A stretch of 64,000 nucleotides of DNA from NCBI RefSeq assembly GCF_947654165.1, contig NZ_CANTKB010000020.1:1-64000 (forward strand). Direction: 5' to 3'. The translations under genes were made by a program, and so were the position numbers. The stretch comes from an uncultured Blautia sp. (GTDB lineage Bacteria > Bacillota > Clostridia > Lachnospirales > Lachnospiraceae). Position 1 is the stretch's first letter, and every line of letters starts with the position of its first letter. Under the pieces are notes generated by a model. It did not search any database. It had not been told where the DNA came from and saw only the letters and a program-made list of their open reading frames with translations. Shown here piece by piece: positions 35,803-45,024 of this stretch.

Positions 35803-36687
35803 ATGGAAGAAAAAGGAAACATCTGGTGCTGTACCAGATTCGAATCAGCATATCCAGGCAGGCTTTTGGCATATGAAGGTATGCCGGGAGCCTTTTACGT
35901 CAAAGGAAACCTCCCTGACGAAGAAAGAAAGACCGTTGCAATTGTAGGAGCCAGAGCATGCAGTGCCTATGGAGCACACCAGGCATATCATTTTGGAAAA
36001 AGTCTGGCAGAACATGGAGTGCAGGTCATCAGCGGACTGGCAAGGGGAATTGACGGAAAAGCACATCTTGGTGCATTGGATGGCGGTGGAAAAACTTTTG
36101 CTGTTATGGGATGCGGGGTGGATATCTGTTATCCGGCAGAGCATCGAAGACTTTATGAGAGAATGATTCGAGAAGGCGGCGGTGTGTTGTCAGAATTTGA
36201 TAACGGAACACCTCCCTGCGGAAGAAATTTTCCACAGAGAAACAGAATCATCAGTGGATTGGCAGACTTGATCCTTGTGGTGGAAGCAAAGGCAAGAAGC
36301 GGTTCTCTGATCACAGCTTCTTATGCACTGGAACAGGGAAAAACAGTGTATGCACTTCCCGGAAGAGTGGGAGATGCATTGAGTGAGGGATGCAATCGTC
36401 TGATCGGGGACGGTGCAGGAATCGCATACTCTGTGGAAACGATATTGGAAGAATTGAAAATTTCTTTTGGAAAACAGGAGGATTTACAGAGGAAAAATAA
36501 GATTAGACTTGCAAGCCAGGAAGAAATGGTGTATAGTTGTCTCGGTTTATATCCAAAAAACATAGAAGAAATTGTTCATGAAATGCCCTTTTCTGCAAGG
36601 GAAATTTCAGGAATTTTACTAAATTTAGAGTTAAAAGGGCTGATTGAGGAGCCTGTGAAAAATTACTATGCCAGAGCAGGAGGTTGA
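35803..36687 (+). CDS. dprA: DNA processing protein DprA (Smf)
   Basis: DprA, 294 residues. The Rossmann domain shows VAIVGARACSAYGAH, ISGLARGIDGKAHLGAL, MGCGVDICYP and the RNRIISGLADLILVVEA signature; a C-terminal winged helix (about 230-294) follows. It loads RecA on incoming single-stranded DNA. Start ATG 35803 is after AAGGAGATA; the gene before ends 13 bp earlier. Conserved partner of comM and topA in Firmicutes. Other competence genes are not in the window. Confidence 0.93.
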   Translation: MEEKGNIWCCTRFESAYPGRLLAYEGMPGAFYVKGNLPDEERKTVAIVGARACSAYGAHQAYHFGKSLAEHGVQVISGLARGIDGKAHLGALDGGGKTFAVMGCGVDICYPAEHRRLYERMIREGGGVLSEFDNGTPPCGRNFPQRNRIISGLADLILVVEAKARSGSLITASYALEQGKTVYALPGRVGDALSEGCNRLIGDGAGIAYSVETILEELKISFGKQEDLQRKNKIRLASQEEMVYSCLGLYPKNIEEIVHEMPFSAREISGILLNLELKGLIEEPVKNYYARAGG

Positions 36688-36688
36688 A

Positions 36689-38761
36689 ATGGCGAAATAT
36701 CTTGTGATTGTGGAATCCCCGGCGAAAGTAAAGACAATTAAAAAATTTCTCGGTTCCAATTACGAAGTAATGGCATCTAATGGTCATGTACGTGATTTAC
36801 CTAAGAGTCAGCTTGGGGTGGATGTAGAACATGATTATGAACCTAAATATATCACTATCAGAGGAAAGGGAGACATTCTGGCCGCACTGCGAAAAGCGGC
36901 AAAAAAAGCAGATAAAGTATATCTGGCAACGGACCCTGACCGTGAAGGAGAGGCAATATCCTGGCATCTTGCTCATTCCCTGAAACTGGATGAGAAGAAA
37001 ATGCGACGGATTACCTTTAATGAGATTACGAAAACAGCCGTGAAAGCATCTATCAAAGAAGGTCGGGAGATAGACCAGAACCTGGTGGATGCACAGCAGA
37101 CCAGACGTATTTTAGACCGTATGGTGGGATATAAGATCAGTCCGGTGCTGTGGGCAAAGGTCAAGAGAGGGCTCAGTGCCGGTCGTGTTCAGTCTGTGGC
37201 ACTTAGAATTATTGGAGACCGGGAGGATGAAATCAATAATTTCATTCCGGAAGAATACTGGTCCCTGGATGCGGAGTTTTCTGTGGAGGGCGAGAAAAAG
37301 CCTTTGGCAGCAAAATTCTATGGTATGAAAAATAAAAAAATCAATATTCATTCCAGAGAAGAACTGGATAAAATTCTGACAGATTTAAAAGATGCCAGAT
37401 ATCAGGTGGCGGAGGTAAAACACGGTGAGAGAAGCAAAAAAGCCCCTCTTCCTTTTACCACCAGTACACTGCAGCAGGAAGCATCGAAAGTATTGAATTT
37501 TTCCACACAGAAGACCATGCGTCTGGCACAGCAGTTGTATGAAGGAATCGATATTAAAGGGAACGGAACGGTAGGTATCATTACCTATCTGCGTACGGAT
37601 TCCACCAGAATCTCAGAAGAGGCAGATGCAGCGGCAAGAGCATATATTGCAGAAGAATACGGCGAAAATTATGTGGCTGCAGATGATAAGAAAAGCGACA
37701 GCAAAAAGAAGATTCAGGATGCCCACGAGGCAATCCGTCCTACGGATATTTCCAGAACTCCGATTTCTTTGAAAGAGTCTCTCTCCAGAGATCAGTACCG
37801 TTTGTATCAGTTGATCTGGAAGCGTTTCACTGCCAGCAGAATGCAGCAGGCAAAATATGAAACCACCTCTGTGAAAATTCAGGGTGGAGAATATTATTTT
37901 ACGGTAGCTGCATCCAAATTAAAATTTGATGGTTTTATGACTGTTTATACACAGGAAGATGAGGAAAAACAGGAGAATCAGTTATTTGTAAAGAGCATTG
38001 ACGAAAATACAGAGATCACATTAAAAGATTTAAAAGAGCAGCAGCATTTTACACAGCCTCCGGCACACTATACCGAGGCATCACTGGTCAAGACTCTGGA
38101 AGAACTGGGAATCGGAAGACCAAGTACCTATGCACCTACCATCACAACAATCATTGCAAGACGGTATGTGGCAAAAGAGAATAAAAACCTGTATATGACA
38201 GAACTTGGTGAAGTGGTGAATAACATTATGAAAGAAGCTTTTACCAGTATTGTAGATGTAAATTTCACTGCAACCATGGAAGAACTGCTGGACTGTGTAG
38301 GTGAAGGAAAAGTACAGTGGAAGACTGTGATCCGCAACTTCTATCCGGATCTGGAAGAGGCAGTACAAAAAGCTGAGAAAGAGCTGGAACAAGTAAAAAT
38401 AGAAGACGAAGTGACAGATGTAATATGTGATCTTTGCGGAAGAAATATGGTCATAAAATACGGACCACACGGAAAATTCCTGGCATGTCCGGGATTTCCG
38501 GAGTGCAAAAATACAAAGCCGTATCTTGAAAAAATCGGTGTGCCATGTCCGGTCTGCGGCAAAGATGTGGTTGTCAAGAGAAGTAAGAAGGGACGACTCT
38601 ACTACGGATGTGAAAACAATCCGGAATGTGAATTTATGTCATGGCAAAAGCCTTCAAAGAAAAAATGCCCTGTGTGCGGCAGTTATATGCTGGAAAAAGG
38701 GAACAAGCTGGTCTGTGCTTCAGAACATTGCGGCTACGTGGAGGCAAAACAGGGAGAATAA
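36689..38761 (+). CDS. topA: DNA topoisomerase I
   Basis: TopA, 690 residues, type IA topoisomerase that relaxes negative supercoils. The Toprim domain begins LVIVESPAKVKTIKKFLG and carries DPDREGEAISWHL; the catalytic tyrosine is in GIITYLRTDSTRIS; three C-terminal zinc-ribbon motifs follow (CDLCGRNM, CPVCGKDV, CPVCGSYM). Start ATG 36689 is set by AGGAGG at 36678-36683, overlapping the end of dprA. Terminator follows at once. Confidence 0.96.
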   Translation: MAKYLVIVESPAKVKTIKKFLGSNYEVMASNGHVRDLPKSQLGVDVEHDYEPKYITIRGKGDILAALRKAAKKADKVYLATDPDREGEAISWHLAHSLKLDEKKMRRITFNEITKTAVKASIKEGREIDQNLVDAQQTRRILDRMVGYKISPVLWAKVKRGLSAGRVQSVALRIIGDREDEINNFIPEEYWSLDAEFSVEGEKKPLAAKFYGMKNKKINIHSREELDKILTDLKDARYQVAEVKHGERSKKAPLPFTTSTLQQEASKVLNFSTQKTMRLAQQLYEGIDIKGNGTVGIITYLRTDSTRISEEADAAARAYIAEEYGENYVAADDKKSDSKKKIQDAHEAIRPTDISRTPISLKESLSRDQYRLYQLIWKRFTASRMQQAKYETTSVKIQGGEYYFTVAASKLKFDGFMTVYTQEDEEKQENQLFVKSIDENTEITLKDLKEQQHFTQPPAHYTEASLVKTLEELGIGRPSTYAPTITTIIARRYVAKENKNLYMTELGEVVNNIMKEAFTSIVDVNFTATMEELLDCVGEGKVQWKTVIRNFYPDLEEAVQKAEKELEQVKIEDEVTDVICDLCGRNMVIKYGPHGKFLACPGFPECKNTKPYLEKIGVPCPVCGKDVVVKRSKKGRLYYGCENNPECEFMSWQKPSKKKCPVCGSYMLEKGNKLVCASEHCGYVEAKQGE

Positions 38762-38762
38762 A

Positions 38763-38793
38763 AAAGAATCCTGCACTGGCAGGGTTCTTTTTT
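38763..38793 (+). terminator. Terminator after topA
   Basis: AAAGAATCCTGC pairs with GCAGGGTTCTTT (one mismatch), a 4-nt loop and a T run. Confidence 0.85.
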
Positions 38794-38848
38794 ACGAAAA
38801 AAATCTGGGAAAATTACAGAAATAGACTGAAAATAGCTTATTTTTTCG

Positions 38849-38877
38849 TTGATTACAGAATTGTTGTGTGATAAAAT
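38849..38877 (+). promoter_or_regulatory. codY: Promoter of codY
   Basis: TTGATT (38849-38854), 17 bp, TAAAAT (38872-38877), 56 bp before the gene. A GAGAGGAGG site precedes the ATG. Confidence 0.65.
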
Positions 38878-38932
38878 AAGATAGAAGAAAAATAGTTGCG
38901 GAACTAACAGAAAAAAAGAGAGGAGGTTCACC

Positions 38933-39724
38933 ATGAGTGTACAATTGTTAGACAGAACAAGAAAAATCAATAAACTTCTTCACAATAATCATGCATCAAA
39001 AGTTCTATTTAATGATATCTGCGAAGTCATGGTAGAAACACTGGATTCCAACATTTTAGTAATGAGCAAAAAGGGAAAGGTTCTGGGAGTAGGACTTTGT
39101 CCTGGTGTGGAGGAAATCACAGAGTTAATCGACAGTGAAGTGGGAGGACATATTGATAAACTGCTGAACGAAAGATTGTTAGGTGTCTTATCCACAAAGG
39201 AAAATGTGAACCTTCAGACCCTGGGATTTGAATCAGAGGATATCAGCAAATATGTAGCAATTATCAGTCCTATCGATATTGCAGGGGAAAGACTCGGAAC
39301 CTTATTCATGTACCGCAGTGCACGCACTTATGATATTGAAGATATTATTGTCAGTGAGTACGGAACAACGGTAGTCGGTCTGGAAATGATGCGTTCCGTA
39401 CATGAAGAAAATGCAGAGGAAAACAGAAAAATCCAGGTTGTAAAATCAGCATTTAATACCCTGTCCTTCTCAGAACTGGAAGCGATCATCCATATTTTCG
39501 ATGAGTTAAACGGAGATGAAGGAATCCTTGTGGCAAGTAAAATTGCAGACAGGGTAGGAATTACCCGTTCCGTGATCGTAAATGCCCTTAGAAAATTCGA
39601 AAGTGCAGGGGTGATAGAATCACGTTCCTCAGGTATGAAGGGAACTTATATTAAAGTTCTCAATGAAGTTATTTTTGATGAACTGGAAGAAATCAAAAAA
39701 CGGAAATTAGTGAAAAATAAATAA
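38933..39724 (+). CDS. codY: Global regulator CodY
   Basis: CodY, 263 residues. The N-terminal GAF domain (LLDRTRKINKLLHNN, then FNDICEVMVETLDSNILV) binds branched-chain amino acids; the C-terminal winged HTH (VASKIADRVGITRSVIVNALRKFESAGVIESRSSGMKGT) binds DNA, and GTP raises affinity. It represses nitrogen, amino-acid and sporulation genes in rich conditions. It stands alone between two terminators. No upstream operon with xerC/clpQY is seen, unlike B. subtilis. Confidence 0.96.
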   Translation: MSVQLLDRTRKINKLLHNNHASKVLFNDICEVMVETLDSNILVMSKKGKVLGVGLCPGVEEITELIDSEVGGHIDKLLNERLLGVLSTKENVNLQTLGFESEDISKYVAIISPIDIAGERLGTLFMYRSARTYDIEDIIVSEYGTTVVGLEMMRSVHEENAEENRKIQVVKSAFNTLSFSELEAIIHIFDELNGDEGILVASKIADRVGITRSVIVNALRKFESAGVIESRSSGMKGTYIKVLNEVIFDELEEIKKRKLVKNK

Positions 39725-39736
39725 TGTATTTATTCA

Positions 39737-39768
39737 AAAAGAGAGCTGAACGGAGGCTCTCTTTTTTA
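39737..39768 (+). terminator. Terminator after codY
   Basis: GAGAGC and GGCTCTC pair around an 8-nt loop, then six T residues. Clear rho-independent site. Confidence 0.8.
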
Positions 39769-40061
39769 TGTTGAGGGTATAAAAAATGGCAAAGAGACAT
39801 AGAATGAATAAGAATGCCGAAACTATACAGAAAGAGAGGATTTATAAAATAAATATAAAATCCACTCAAAAACAAAAAAGTAAGATAAATAAAGATAAAA
39901 AGAGATATTAAGAGAAAAAGAAAGATAGTAAATATATCCAGAAAACTATATCCGGTTGCGAAAAAACTTCAAATTAACTAATATATGACTATCGGTTAGC
40001 ACTCGATAAGAACGAGTGCTAATAAACAAGCGAGAGGAATTATTTTAAGGAGGAAATAGAT
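39769..40061. other. AT-rich leader region before groES
   Basis: About 290 bp between the codY terminator and groES. The left 180 bp are poly-purine AT-rich sequence with no gene. The right part holds the groE promoter and CIRCE, listed separately. Confidence 0.6.
39956..40022 (+). promoter_or_regulatory. Promoter and CIRCE operator of groESL
   Basis: TTGCGA (39956-39961), 17 bp, TAATAT (39979-39984), then a perfect CIRCE TTAGCACTC-N9-GAGTGCTAA at 39996-40022. HrcA (12221-13276) should repress groESL here. Confidence 0.93.
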
Positions 40062-40346
40062 ATGAAGTTAGTACCATTAGGAGACAGAGTTGTATTAAAA
40101 CAGTTAGTTGCTGAGGAGACTACAAAATCAGGTATCGTACTGCCTGGACAGGCACAGGAAAAACCACAGCAGGCAGAAGTTGTTGCTGTAGGTCCTGGCG
40201 GAGTGGTAGACGGAAAAGAAGTCAAAATGGAAGTTGCCACAGGTGACCAGGTTATCTATTCTAAATATGCAGGAACAGAAGTAAAATTAGACGGTGAAGA
40301 ATTTATCATTGTAAGACAGAGCGATATTTTAGCTGTTGTAAAATAA
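40062..40346 (+). CDS. groES: Co-chaperonin GroES
   Basis: GroES, 94 residues, the 10-kDa lid of the GroEL cage. It has the family start KLVPLGDRVVLKQL, the mobile loop (EETTKSGIVLPGQAQEKPQ) and the C-terminal EFIIVRQSDILAVV. AGGAGG precedes the ATG. It is controlled by CIRCE at 39996 and followed by groEL after 28 bp. Confidence 0.97.
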   Translation: MKLVPLGDRVVLKQLVAEETTKSGIVLPGQAQEKPQQAEVVAVGPGGVVDGKEVKMEVATGDQVIYSKYAGTEVKLDGEEFIIVRQSDILAVVK

Positions 40347-40374
40347 TAGAAAATAAATTAGGAGGAATGTCATC

Positions 40375-41997
40375 ATGGCAAAAGAAATCAAATACGGAGC
40401 AGAGGCAAGAGCAGCCCTGGAAGCTGGAGTAAATAAATTAGCTGATACAGTAAGAGTTACATTAGGACCAAAAGGAAGAAACGTTGTATTAGATAAGTCC
40501 TTTGGTGCTCCGCTTATTACTAACGACGGTGTGACAATCGCAAAAGAAATCGAACTGGAAGACGGATTCGAAAACATGGGTGCACAGCTTATCAAAGAAG
40601 TTGCAGCAAAGACAAACGACGTAGCAGGTGATGGTACCACAACAGCTACTGTTCTGGCACAGGCTATGGTTCATGAAGGAATGAAAAACCTTGCAGCAGG
40701 TGCAAACCCGATCATCCTGAGAAAAGGAATGAAAAAAGCAACTGAGACAGCAGTAGAAGCAATCCAGAAAATGAGCTCTAATATTGAGAGCAAAGAGCAG
40801 ATCGCAAGAGTTGCAGCAATTTCAGCAGGAGACGATGAAGTTGGTGAAATGGTTTCCGAAGCAATGGAAAAAGTAAGCAAAGACGGTGTTATCACAATCG
40901 AAGAATCCAAGACTATGAAAACAGAGCTGGATTTAGTAGAAGGTATGCAGTTTGACCGTGGTTATATTTCTGCTTACATGGCAACAGACATGGATAAGAT
41001 GGAAGCTGTTTTAGACGATCCATATATCTTGATCACAGATAAGAAAATCTCAAATATCCAGGATATTCTTCCTGTTCTGGAACAGATTGTGAAGACAGGT
41101 GCAAAACTGCTGATCATCGCTGAAGATATCGAGGGAGAAGCACTTACAACTCTGATCGTAAATAAATTAAGAGGAACCTTCTCTGTTTGTGCTGTAAAAG
41201 CTCCTGGATATGGTGACAGAAGAAAAGAAATGCTGAAAGATATTGCCATCCTGACAAATGGTACTGTTATTTCCGATGAACTGGGTCTGGAATTAAAAGA
41301 CACAACTATGGAACAGTTAGGCCGTGCTAAATCTGTAAAAGTTCAGAAAGAATCAACCGTTATCGTAGATGGTATGGGAGATAAAGAAGAAATCGCAGCA
41401 AGAGTTGCTCAGATCAAACATCAGATCGCTGAGACGACATCTGATTTCGACAGAGAAAAATTACAGGAAAGACTTGCGAAACTGGCAGGCGGTGTTGCTG
41501 TTATCCGTGTTGGTGCTGCAACAGAAACAGAAATGAAAGAAGCAAAACTTCGTATGGAAGATGCTTTAAATGCAACAAGAGCAGCAGTAGAAGAGGGTAT
41601 CATCGCAGGCGGCGGTTCCGCATACATCCATGCATCAAAAGAAGTTGCTAAAATTGTAGACACTCTGGAAGGTGATGCGAAGACAGGTGCAAAAGTGGTA
41701 TTAAAAGCACTGGAAGCTCCATTGTACCACATTGCAGCAAACGCAGGACTGGAAGGTTCTGTTATCATCAATAAAGTAAAAGAAAGCGAAGTAGGAACAG
41801 GATTCGATGCTTTACATGAAGAATATGTAGACATGGTGAAAAATGGTATCCTGGATCCTGCTAAGGTTACAAGAAGTGCATTACAGAATGCAACAAGTGT
41901 TGCAGGAACACTTCTCACAACAGAAGCAGTTGTTTCTAACATTAAAGAAGAAACTCCGGCAATGCCAGCAGGAGCTCCTGGAATGGGCATGATGTAA
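40375..41997 (+). CDS. groEL: Chaperonin GroEL
   Basis: GroEL, 540 residues. The equatorial ATP-site motif GDGTTTATVLAQA, the hinge-region GTLLTTEAVV and the Gly/Met C-terminal tail (GAPGMGMM) are present. Together with GroES it folds non-native proteins, and in this system it also modulates HrcA. A strong terminator lies 23 bp after the stop. Confidence 0.98.
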   Translation: MAKEIKYGAEARAALEAGVNKLADTVRVTLGPKGRNVVLDKSFGAPLITNDGVTIAKEIELEDGFENMGAQLIKEVAAKTNDVAGDGTTTATVLAQAMVHEGMKNLAAGANPIILRKGMKKATETAVEAIQKMSSNIESKEQIARVAAISAGDDEVGEMVSEAMEKVSKDGVITIEESKTMKTELDLVEGMQFDRGYISAYMATDMDKMEAVLDDPYILITDKKISNIQDILPVLEQIVKTGAKLLIIAEDIEGEALTTLIVNKLRGTFSVCAVKAPGYGDRRKEMLKDIAILTNGTVISDELGLELKDTTMEQLGRAKSVKVQKESTVIVDGMGDKEEIAARVAQIKHQIAETTSDFDREKLQERLAKLAGGVAVIRVGAATETEMKEAKLRMEDALNATRAAVEEGIIAGGGSAYIHASKEVAKIVDTLEGDAKTGAKVVLKALEAPLYHIAANAGLEGSVIINKVKESEVGTGFDALHEEYVDMVKNGILDPAKVTRSALQNATSVAGTLLTTEAVVSNIKEETPAMPAGAPGMGMM

Positions 41998-42020
41998 TCA
42001 AAAGTCGCAAAATGAGGCGA

Positions 42021-42055
42021 AAGGCCGGTGTCGTTATCCTGGGCACCGGCCTTTT
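42021..42055 (+). terminator. Terminator after groEL
   Basis: AAGGCCGGTG (42021-42030) pairs perfectly with CACCGGCCTT (42044-42053), followed by T residues. Confidence 0.9.
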
Positions 42056-42075
42056 CTGTCATATTTTTTCGATTC

Positions 42076-42104
42076 TTGCAACACAAGTTTATTTGTGTTA
42101 CACT
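42076..42104 (+). promoter_or_regulatory. Promoter with palindrome between -35 and -10
   Basis: TTGCAA (42076-42081), 17 bp, TACACT (42099-42104). The spacer contains AACACAA-GTTTAT-TTGTGTT (42080-42099), a 7-bp perfect inverted repeat exactly between the promoter boxes. A repressor bound there would block transcription. Confidence 0.65.
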
Positions 42105-42143
42105 ATTTATCAGAAAATAGAAAAGCTATAGGAGGAACAGAAG

Positions 42144-42644
42144 ATGAATGACTCATATTCGGAACTGCTGATAAAAAAAGAGCAGACCGCAAAAGATAAA
42201 ATAATAAAATTTCTTTTGCTCGGTCTTATTGCAGTGACCGCAGTCATAGGATTTGTATTCATTTTTGCATGGATCGCAACCCTGATTTTAGGTGTTGTGG
42301 CATATTTCATCCTTCCGAATCTGGATTTGGAATATGAATATGTGTATGTAAACGGCGAACTGGATGTAGACAAGATTATGTCAAAATCAAAGAGAAAACG
42401 TCTGAAAAGCTTTGATTTGGCAAAACTGGAACTGATGGCACCGGTAAATTCTCACAGAATGGATTATCAGAATCACAATACAAACTTGAAGGTTCTGGAT
42501 TATTCTTCCGGGAATAAAAATCATAAAGTGTATGCCATGATCATTCCGGATGAAAAAGAAGTGAATAAGGTTCTCATTGAGCCAGATCGGGAATTGTTGG
42601 ATAATATTAAAAAAACCTGCCCGCGTAAAGTTTTTGAAGATTGA
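42144..42644 (+). CDS. Hypothetical membrane protein (DUF6106-like)
   Basis: A 166-residue protein with two close hydrophobic segments (about 25-60, IIKFLLLGLIAVTAVIGFV then AWIATLILGVVAYFILP) and a soluble C-terminal half (about 66-166) with conserved-looking charged stretches (NGELDVDKIMSKSKRKRLKS). It resembles a family common in Lachnospiraceae that I recall as DUF6106. Function unknown. Its stop codon overlaps the guaB -35 box. Confidence 0.65.
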   Translation: MNDSYSELLIKKEQTAKDKIIKFLLLGLIAVTAVIGFVFIFAWIATLILGVVAYFILPNLDLEYEYVYVNGELDVDKIMSKSKRKRLKSFDLAKLELMAPVNSHRMDYQNHNTNLKVLDYSSGNKNHKVYAMIIPDEKEVNKVLIEPDRELLDNIKKTCPRKVFED

Positions 42645-42669
42645 CAGGCCAGAGGTAATTTGATATATT
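42641..42669 (+). promoter_or_regulatory. guaB: Promoter of guaB
   Basis: TTGACA (42641-42646), 17 bp, TATATT (42664-42669). Near-consensus; it overlaps the previous stop codon. Confidence 0.85.
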
Positions 42670-42704
42670 ACTATACTATAAACAAAAGCGAAGGGAGAAC
42701 TACA

Positions 42705-44159
42705 ATGGGTAAGATTATTGGTGAAGGCATTACTTTTGATGATGTGCTGTTAGTTCCGGCCTACTCTGAGGTAATACCGAATCAGGTTGAATTGTCAACA
42801 TGGCTGACAAAAAAAGTGAGATTAAATATTCCTATGATGAGCGCAGGTATGGATACGGTTACAGAACACCGTATGGCTATCGCTATGGCAAGACAGGGTG
42901 GTATCGGTATCATCCACAAAAACATGACCATAGAAGAACAGGCAGAAGAAGTCGATAAGGTAAAACGTTCAGAAAACGGAGTTATCACAGACCCATTTTA
43001 TTTATCACCGGAACATACACTGGCAGATGCCAATGATCTTATGGCTAAGTTCCGTATTTCAGGTGTTCCTATTACAGAAGGAAAAAAACTCGTAGGTATC
43101 ATCACCAACCGTGACCTGAAATTTGAAGAAGATTTTTCCAGAAAAATCAAAGAATGCATGACATCTGAAGGTTTAGTGACTGCCCGTGAGGGAGTTACTT
43201 TAGAAGAAGCAAAGAAGATTCTGGCAAGATCAAGAAAAGAAAAACTTCCTATTGTAGATGAAGACTTTAATTTAAAAGGTCTGATCACCATCAAAGATAT
43301 TGAAAAACAGATTAAATATCCACTGTCTGCAAAAGATTCACAGGGAAGACTTCTGTGTGGTGCAGCAGTAGGTATCACATCTAACGTTATGGCGAGAGTG
43401 GATGCTCTGGTAAAAGCAAACGTGGATGTGATTGTAGTGGATTCTGCACATGGTCATTCTGCAAACATTATCAAAGCAGTCAGAGAGATCAAGGAAAAGT
43501 ATCCGGAACTTCAGTTGATCGCAGGAAATGTGGCTACAGGAGAAGCTACAAAAGCATTGATCGAAGCAGGTGTTGATGCTGTTAAAGTAGGTATCGGACC
43601 TGGTTCTATCTGTACTACCCGTGTAGTTGCAGGTATCGGTGTACCTCAGATCACAGCAGTTATGGATTGCTATGAAGCTGCAAAAGAATACGGTATTCCG
43701 ATTATTGCTGATGGTGGTATCAAATACTCAGGAGATATGACAAAAGCAATTGCCGCTGGTGCAAATGTATGTATGATGGGAAGCATCTTCGCAGGATGTG
43801 ACGAAAGCCCGGGAGAATTTGAATTATACCAGGGCAGAAAATATAAAGTTTACAGAGGTATGGGTTCCATCTCAGCAATGGAAAACGGAAGCAAAGACCG
43901 TTATTTCCAGCAGGATGCTAAGAAACTTGTTCCGGAAGGCGTGGAAGGACGTGTGGCATACAAAGGCCATGTGGAAGATACGGTATTCCAGTTAATCGGC
44001 GGACTTCGTTCCGGTATGGGTTATTGCGGTGCAAAAGATATTGAAACATTAAAAGAAACCGGCAGATTTGTTAAGATTTCTGCAGCTTCTTTGAAAGAAT
44101 CACATCCTCATGATATTCATATCACAAAAGAAGCTCCAAACTATAGTATTGACGAATAA
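42705..44159 (+). CDS. guaB: Inosine-5'-monophosphate dehydrogenase
   Basis: GuaB, 484 residues, the IMP to XMP step of guanine nucleotide synthesis. The catalytic cysteine is in GPGSICTTRVVAG; a tandem CBS domain (about 95-215) interrupts the TIM barrel; the mobile flap region EGRVAYKGHVEDT is near the C-terminus. The start is ATG 42705 (site AAGGGAG); the earlier in-frame start at 42660 would fall before the promoter -10. Terminator at 44170 follows directly. Confidence 0.96.
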   Translation: MGKIIGEGITFDDVLLVPAYSEVIPNQVELSTWLTKKVRLNIPMMSAGMDTVTEHRMAIAMARQGGIGIIHKNMTIEEQAEEVDKVKRSENGVITDPFYLSPEHTLADANDLMAKFRISGVPITEGKKLVGIITNRDLKFEEDFSRKIKECMTSEGLVTAREGVTLEEAKKILARSRKEKLPIVDEDFNLKGLITIKDIEKQIKYPLSAKDSQGRLLCGAAVGITSNVMARVDALVKANVDVIVVDSAHGHSANIIKAVREIKEKYPELQLIAGNVATGEATKALIEAGVDAVKVGIGPGSICTTRVVAGIGVPQITAVMDCYEAAKEYGIPIIADGGIKYSGDMTKAIAAGANVCMMGSIFAGCDESPGEFELYQGRKYKVYRGMGSISAMENGSKDRYFQQDAKKLVPEGVEGRVAYKGHVEDTVFQLIGGLRSGMGYCGAKDIETLKETGRFVKISAASLKESHPHDIHITKEAPNYSIDE

Positions 44160-44169
44160 GTAAGGATGA

Positions 44170-44204
44170 GAAGGCTGCTGCAAGAATCTGTGGCAGCCTT
44201 TTTT
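44170..44204 (+). terminator. Terminator after guaB
   Basis: AAGGCTGC pairs with GCAGCCTT, followed by a T run, 10 bp beyond guaB. Confidence 0.88.
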
Positions 44205-44234
44205 AGTACCCGGATTTTGCAAAGAGGACAAAAG

Positions 44235-44975
44235 ATGAAAAAGAGAGAAAGATATGAGGAAGAACCGGATTTTGAAACAAGAAGAGAGCGAAGAAGAAAA
44301 CTGCGCCGACGCAGAAGAAGACGTAATGTTATGATGTTTCTTCTTGCGGTGCTTACGGTTCTGGCAGGTTTTCTGGTGACAGGTAAAATCCGGGATGAAT
44401 GGAAAGAAAAGAAACTTCTGGAAGAGAGAAACGATTCCTTTGTGGGTGCACCGCCCTTTGAGGTGGATCTTCTGGATAGGAACGAATATTCCAGACCGGG
44501 TACGCCCCTGGAGAAAATAAAGGGAATCGTGGTGCATTATACAGCAAATCCAGGTTCTACGGCTAAGAACAATCGGGATTACTTTCAGGGGTTGAAAGAC
44601 AGTCATGAGACGAAGGTAAGCAGTCACTTTGTGGTGGGATACGAAGGTGAAATTGTACAATGTGTGCCAAGCACGGAGATTGCTTACGCATCGAATTCCA
44701 GAAATGAAGACACATTGTCGATTGAGTGCTGTCATTTAGATAAAACAGGGGAATTTACAGATGCTACTTATATTTCGCTGGTGCGTCTGACAGGATGGCT
44801 TTGTTGGCGGTTTAATCTTACAGAAGAGGATGTTATCCGTCATTATGATGTTACGGGCAAAATTTGTCCCAAATACTATGTGGAGCATCCAGATGCATGG
44901 GAACAGTTTAAGGCAGATGTGAAGGTGCAGATTCGGAAGGTAGACGATGAGGTGGAAGCATCGAAGGCATCATAG
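44235..44975 (+). CDS. N-acetylmuramoyl-L-alanine amidase, membrane-anchored
   Basis: A 246-residue Amidase_2-type enzyme that cleaves the bond between muramic acid and the stem peptide. A very basic N-terminus (RRERRRKLRRRRRRRN) precedes a membrane segment (about 38-58); the amidase domain follows with VVHYTANPGS, SSHFVVGYEGEIVQCVPS and, near the C-terminus, DVTGKICPKYY. The zinc ligands are the His residues in VVHY and RHYD plus Cys or His downstream. Start ATG 44235 is just beyond the guaB terminator; the in-frame ATG 44166 precedes it. Confidence 0.88.
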   Translation: MKKRERYEEEPDFETRRERRRKLRRRRRRRNVMMFLLAVLTVLAGFLVTGKIRDEWKEKKLLEERNDSFVGAPPFEVDLLDRNEYSRPGTPLEKIKGIVVHYTANPGSTAKNNRDYFQGLKDSHETKVSSHFVVGYEGEIVQCVPSTEIAYASNSRNEDTLSIECCHLDKTGEFTDATYISLVRLTGWLCWRFNLTEEDVIRHYDVTGKICPKYYVEHPDAWEQFKADVKVQIRKVDDEVEASKAS

Positions 44976-45024
44976 ACTTTCTTGTGAATCGCAGGACAGG
45001 TTTCGCAGAAAGGACGGATATTGC

